The position numbers were made by a program, and so were the translations under genes. This document shows positions 5,980 through 8,191 of a stretch of 8,191 bases of DNA, one piece after another. The notes below the pieces were generated by a model, which was not told the DNA's origin, made no database searches, and saw nothing but the letters and a program-made list of their open reading frames with translations. Within the stretch, counting starts at the first letter, position 1. Each line of letters begins with the position of its first letter. Source of the DNA: JANXVY01 sp034408685 (GTDB taxonomy: Bacteria > Pseudomonadota > Alphaproteobacteria > Rhizobiales > Hyphomicrobiaceae); the NCBI GenBank assembly GCA_034408685.1, contig JAWXCP010000214.1, positions 1-8,191 on the forward strand, read 5' to 3'.

Positions 5980-6120
5980 GGATGCCACTCGGGGTTGTTT
6001 GAGGTCGACGGTCCACCACGACGTCTACCCGGTCAAGGGGCCTATCGACGCGCGGCCTGCCGTGGGGCAGTGCCAGCCGTCGGCACAGGAAAGCCACCGT
6101 GGTCCGGTCGAGCGCTAATC
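5980..6120. other. Intergenic region between rnr and the DUF983 gene
   Basis: These 141 bp are non-coding as far as I can see. A perfect five-base-pair inverted repeat, GTGCC and GGCAC around seven bases (6070-6086), could form a small RNA hairpin. It has no T-run on either strand, so it is not an intrinsic terminator by itself. No convincing promoter was found; read-through from rnr into the DUF983 gene is likely but not shown. Confidence 0.4.
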
Positions 6121-8191
6121 CTACCGCCGCCGACTGCGGAAGCGGTCGCCGCCGCGGTCGCTCCCACCGGGCCTCGCGCGGACGTGGCGCTGACTACGAA
6201 CGGCTTTGCGCAAGTCGATCGCAAGCGGTGTGGCCTCGCTCATCATCTCGAACCGCATGGCGCCAGCGCTTGCGACGACCTCGAGTAGTTTGACCTCGAC
6301 CTTGTCGCCGAGCCGGTAGCCGCGGTTGGACCGCGTGCCGAGTAAGGCGTGGGCCATCTCGATATGCTGGAAATATTCGGTGCCGAGCGTTGCGACCGGG
6401 ATGAAGCCGTCGGCACCCGTATCATTCAGCTTCACGAACAGACCAGATCGCGTCACGCCAGCAATCCGTGCCTGGAACGTCGCGCCGACGCGGTCGGCAA
6501 GGTGGGCGGCAGTCAGCCGGTCGATGGTCTCGCGCTCGGCGGCCATGGCGCGGCGTTCTGCGCGCGAGATCGTCTCGCACACGCCGGGTAACTTTGCCAC
6601 GGCAGCATCGTCGAGCGCGCCCGAGCCGAGCTTCATCGCTTTGACCAGCGACCGGTGCACGACCAGGTCAGCATAGCGGCGGATCGGCGAGGTGAAATGC
6701 GCGTACCGGGCGAGGTTCAGCCCGAAGTGGCCGATGTTGACCGTGTTGTATTCGGCCTGACTTTGCGAGCGCAGCACGACCTCGTTGACGAGTTCGGGGA
6801 CCGGGAGTTCCTTGGCCTCGTGCAGCACGTGGTTGAGTGCTGCGGGCTTTAACTGGCCAGCGTTGGGCAAGTGCAAGTCGAGCGTTTCGAGGAAGTCTTT
6901 CAGCCCCTTGAGCTTCTCTTTCGACGGTTGATCGTGGACCCGGTAGACCACCGGAGCGCGCTTTTGCTCTAGCAGTTCGGCGGCGGCGACGTTCGCCTGG
7001 ATCATGCATTCCTCGATCAGCCGGTGGGCGTCGAGGCGTTTGGGAACATGGATCGACGCGACACGGCCCTCGGCATCGAGCCGCACGCGGCGCTCGGGCA
7101 AATCGAGATCGAGTGGCCCTCGGCGGTCACGAGCAGCGGCGAGCTTGGCGTAGGCCGCCCACAGGGGCTCCAGTACATGGCCCATGAGCCCAGCGCACTT
7201 TTCGCTCGGTGCACCGTCGATCGCGGCCTGCGCTTCCTCGTAGGCGAGCTTGGCGTGCGAGCGGATCAATCCGCGTTCGAGGCTTTGCGAGCGCTTGTCC
7301 CCGAAAGCATCAAACACCATCCGCGCAACGAGGACCGAGCGGATTTCGCCTTCGCGGAGCGAGCAAAGGTCGTTTGAGATGCGCTCCGGCAGCATCGGCA
7401 CAACGCGGTCGGGGAAATAGACAGAGTTGCCGCGGATTGCAGCTTCGCGGTCGAGGGCGGAGCCGGGCGTCACGAAGTGCGCGACATCGGCGATTGCGAC
7501 ATGGAGGATGAAACCGCCAGGATTTCTCGCGTCCGTGTCGGGGCAGGCGTATACGGCGTCGTCGTGGTCGCGGGCGTCGATGGGATCGATCGTCACGAAC
7601 GGCAGGCCGGTCAGATCCTTGCGCGTATCGGCTGCCGGTGGGCCGACGAGCTCGCTTTCAGCGATGACGCTTTCGGGAAAATGATCCGGGATCCCATGGG
7701 CGTGGATTGCGATCAGGCTGATCTGGCGCTGGTCGGAGGGATTGCCGATCACCTCGACTACGAGCGCGCGCGGATGGGTTTGGCGCTGGCGGCGGTTTAA
7801 CTCGAAGCGCACGAGATCGCCGTCGCGGGCCTTGCCTTCATCGCCGCGAAACACCGGCCAAGATCGCAATTCTTTGCGGTCGATCGGTTCGATGGTGCCG
7901 CCGCCTTCGCTGCGCGCCCGGTAGATGCCCAGAGGACGCCGCTCCTCGCGCGGTAGGCGGCGGACGACGCTGCCACGATACATGCAGCCGTCTTCGGTCT
8001 CAGCCAGCGGCAGCACCTTGGCGACGATCCGGTCGCCGAGGCCGATGGCCGCTTCCCCGGCAGCTTCGCGCGCTGCCTCGATCAAGACTTTCGGCCGCGA
8101 CCCTTCGTCGTCATCCCAATCGAGTGGTTCGCCGACGAGGTCACCGTCAGCGGTCCGTGCGGTCACGACCAGCGTCGACAGCGCAGTAAGG
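6121..8191 (-). CDS. rnr: Ribonuclease R, 5'-truncated by window edge
   Basis: This processive 3'-to-5' exoribonuclease degrades structured RNA, mRNA and defective rRNA. About 690 residues are visible. The frame stays open to the last base (LTALSTLV before the GTG at 8166), so that GTG is not the true start. The N-terminal helix-turn-helix/cold-shock part is missing. Visible, counting from codon 8166: a cold-shock-like domain (about 40-150); an RNB domain with the metal-binding aspartates in TIDPIDARDHDDA (about 193-205) and the signature HFTSPIRRYADLVVHR (about 490-505); an S1 RNA-binding domain (about 560-640: FQARIAGVTRSGLFVKL, DGFIPV); and a short Arg/Gly-rich basic tail ending RSRRR, as RNase R proteins usually have. 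All four catalytic Asp positions are present. TAG at 6123-6121 ends the gene, probably the first of a run with DUF983 and Nudix. Confidence 0.95.
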   Translation of the reverse strand, partial: LTALSTLVVTARTADGDLVGEPLDWDDDEGSRPKVLIEAAREAAGEAAIGLGDRIVAKVLPLAETEDGCMYRGSVVRRLPREERRPLGIYRARSEGGGTIEPIDRKELRSWPVFRGDEGKARDGDLVRFELNRRQRQTHPRALVVEVIGNPSDQRQISLIAIHAHGIPDHFPESVIAESELVGPPAADTRKDLTGLPFVTIDPIDARDHDDAVYACPDTDARNPGGFILHVAIADVAHFVTPGSALDREAAIRGNSVYFPDRVVPMLPERISNDLCSLREGEIRSVLVARMVFDAFGDKRSQSLERGLIRSHAKLAYEEAQAAIDGAPSEKCAGLMGHVLEPLWAAYAKLAAARDRRGPLDLDLPERRVRLDAEGRVASIHVPKRLDAHRLIEECMIQANVAAAELLEQKRAPVVYRVHDQPSKEKLKGLKDFLETLDLHLPNAGQLKPAALNHVLHEAKELPVPELVNEVVLRSQSQAEYNTVNIGHFGLNLARYAHFTSPIRRYADLVVHRSLVKAMKLGSGALDDAAVAKLPGVCETISRAERRAMAAERETIDRLTAAHLADRVGATFQARIAGVTRSGLFVKLNDTGADGFIPVATLGTEYFQHIEMAHALLGTRSNRGYRLGDKVEVKLLEVVASAGAMRFEMMSEATPLAIDLRKAVRSQRHVRARPGGSDRGGDRFRSRRR

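Noticed and set aside
5389..6288. A 299-residue plus-strand frame across the Nudix, DUF983 and rnr ends
   Set aside because: It spans three real minus-strand genes and an intergenic region, has no domain and no ribosome binding site, and is a codon-bias shadow.
8164..8166. GTG as the start codon of ribonuclease R
   Set aside because: The frame continues to the window edge, and the protein would lack the N-terminal part normal in RNase R.
1..8191. Mobile elements, CRISPR arrays, tRNA/rRNA genes or tandem repeats
   Set aside because: No transposase or integrase motif, regular repeat-spacer pattern, terminal inverted repeats or cloverleaf was seen; gene order looks like conserved core chromosome.

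Overview
The window reads as a chromosomal core segment of an alphaproteobacterium, most likely of the order Hyphomicrobiales (Rhizobiales). The evidence is gene content and order: a divK-pleD pair beside a DUF3572 gene, and an rnr / DUF983 / Nudix / rpmG series. From general knowledge this grouping recurs in Brucella- and Rhizobium-like genomes. The DNA is GC-rich, and I see no transposase, phage gene, CRISPR array, tRNA or rRNA. The genus cannot be named from this sequence alone.

Layout, left to right. (1) The 3' part of an eipB/DUF1849 cell-envelope gene runs on the plus strand (1-801) and is cut by the left edge. (2) Converging on it are two minus-strand genes in one probable operon: a DUF3572 gene (2093-1791) and a mak-type ROK fructokinase (1786-839). 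(3) A 185-bp divergent intergenic region (2094-2278) leads to the plus-strand cell-cycle pair divK (2279-2665) and pleD (2681-4051). (4) A gap of about 520 bp (4052-4571) has no convincing protein gene but holds two adjacent bulged stem-loops. (5) On the minus strand are rpmG (ribosomal protein L33, 4739-4572) with its own good sigma-70-type promoter, a Nudix hydrolase (about 5498-4818), a DUF983 zinc-ribbon membrane protein (about 5979-5509) and ribonuclease R (from the right edge to 6121, 5' end missing).

The clearest functional unit is DivK-PleD. DivK is a single-domain response regulator of the cell-cycle phosphorelay. PleD is its paralogue-linked diguanylate cyclase, with REC-REC'-GGEEF architecture, an intact RxxD inhibitory site, and a second receiver that has lost its phosphorylation aspartate. 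The minus-strand right half is housekeeping RNA and translation function (RNase R, L33) with two small accessory proteins between them.

I found no clear evidence of an undescribed system. The items most worth a second look are the structured gap after pleD (possible small RNA or terminator region), the foldable divK leader without a Shine-Dalgarno sequence and with a degenerate CtrA-like site upstream, and lineage-specific insertions in the fructokinase and in EipB.
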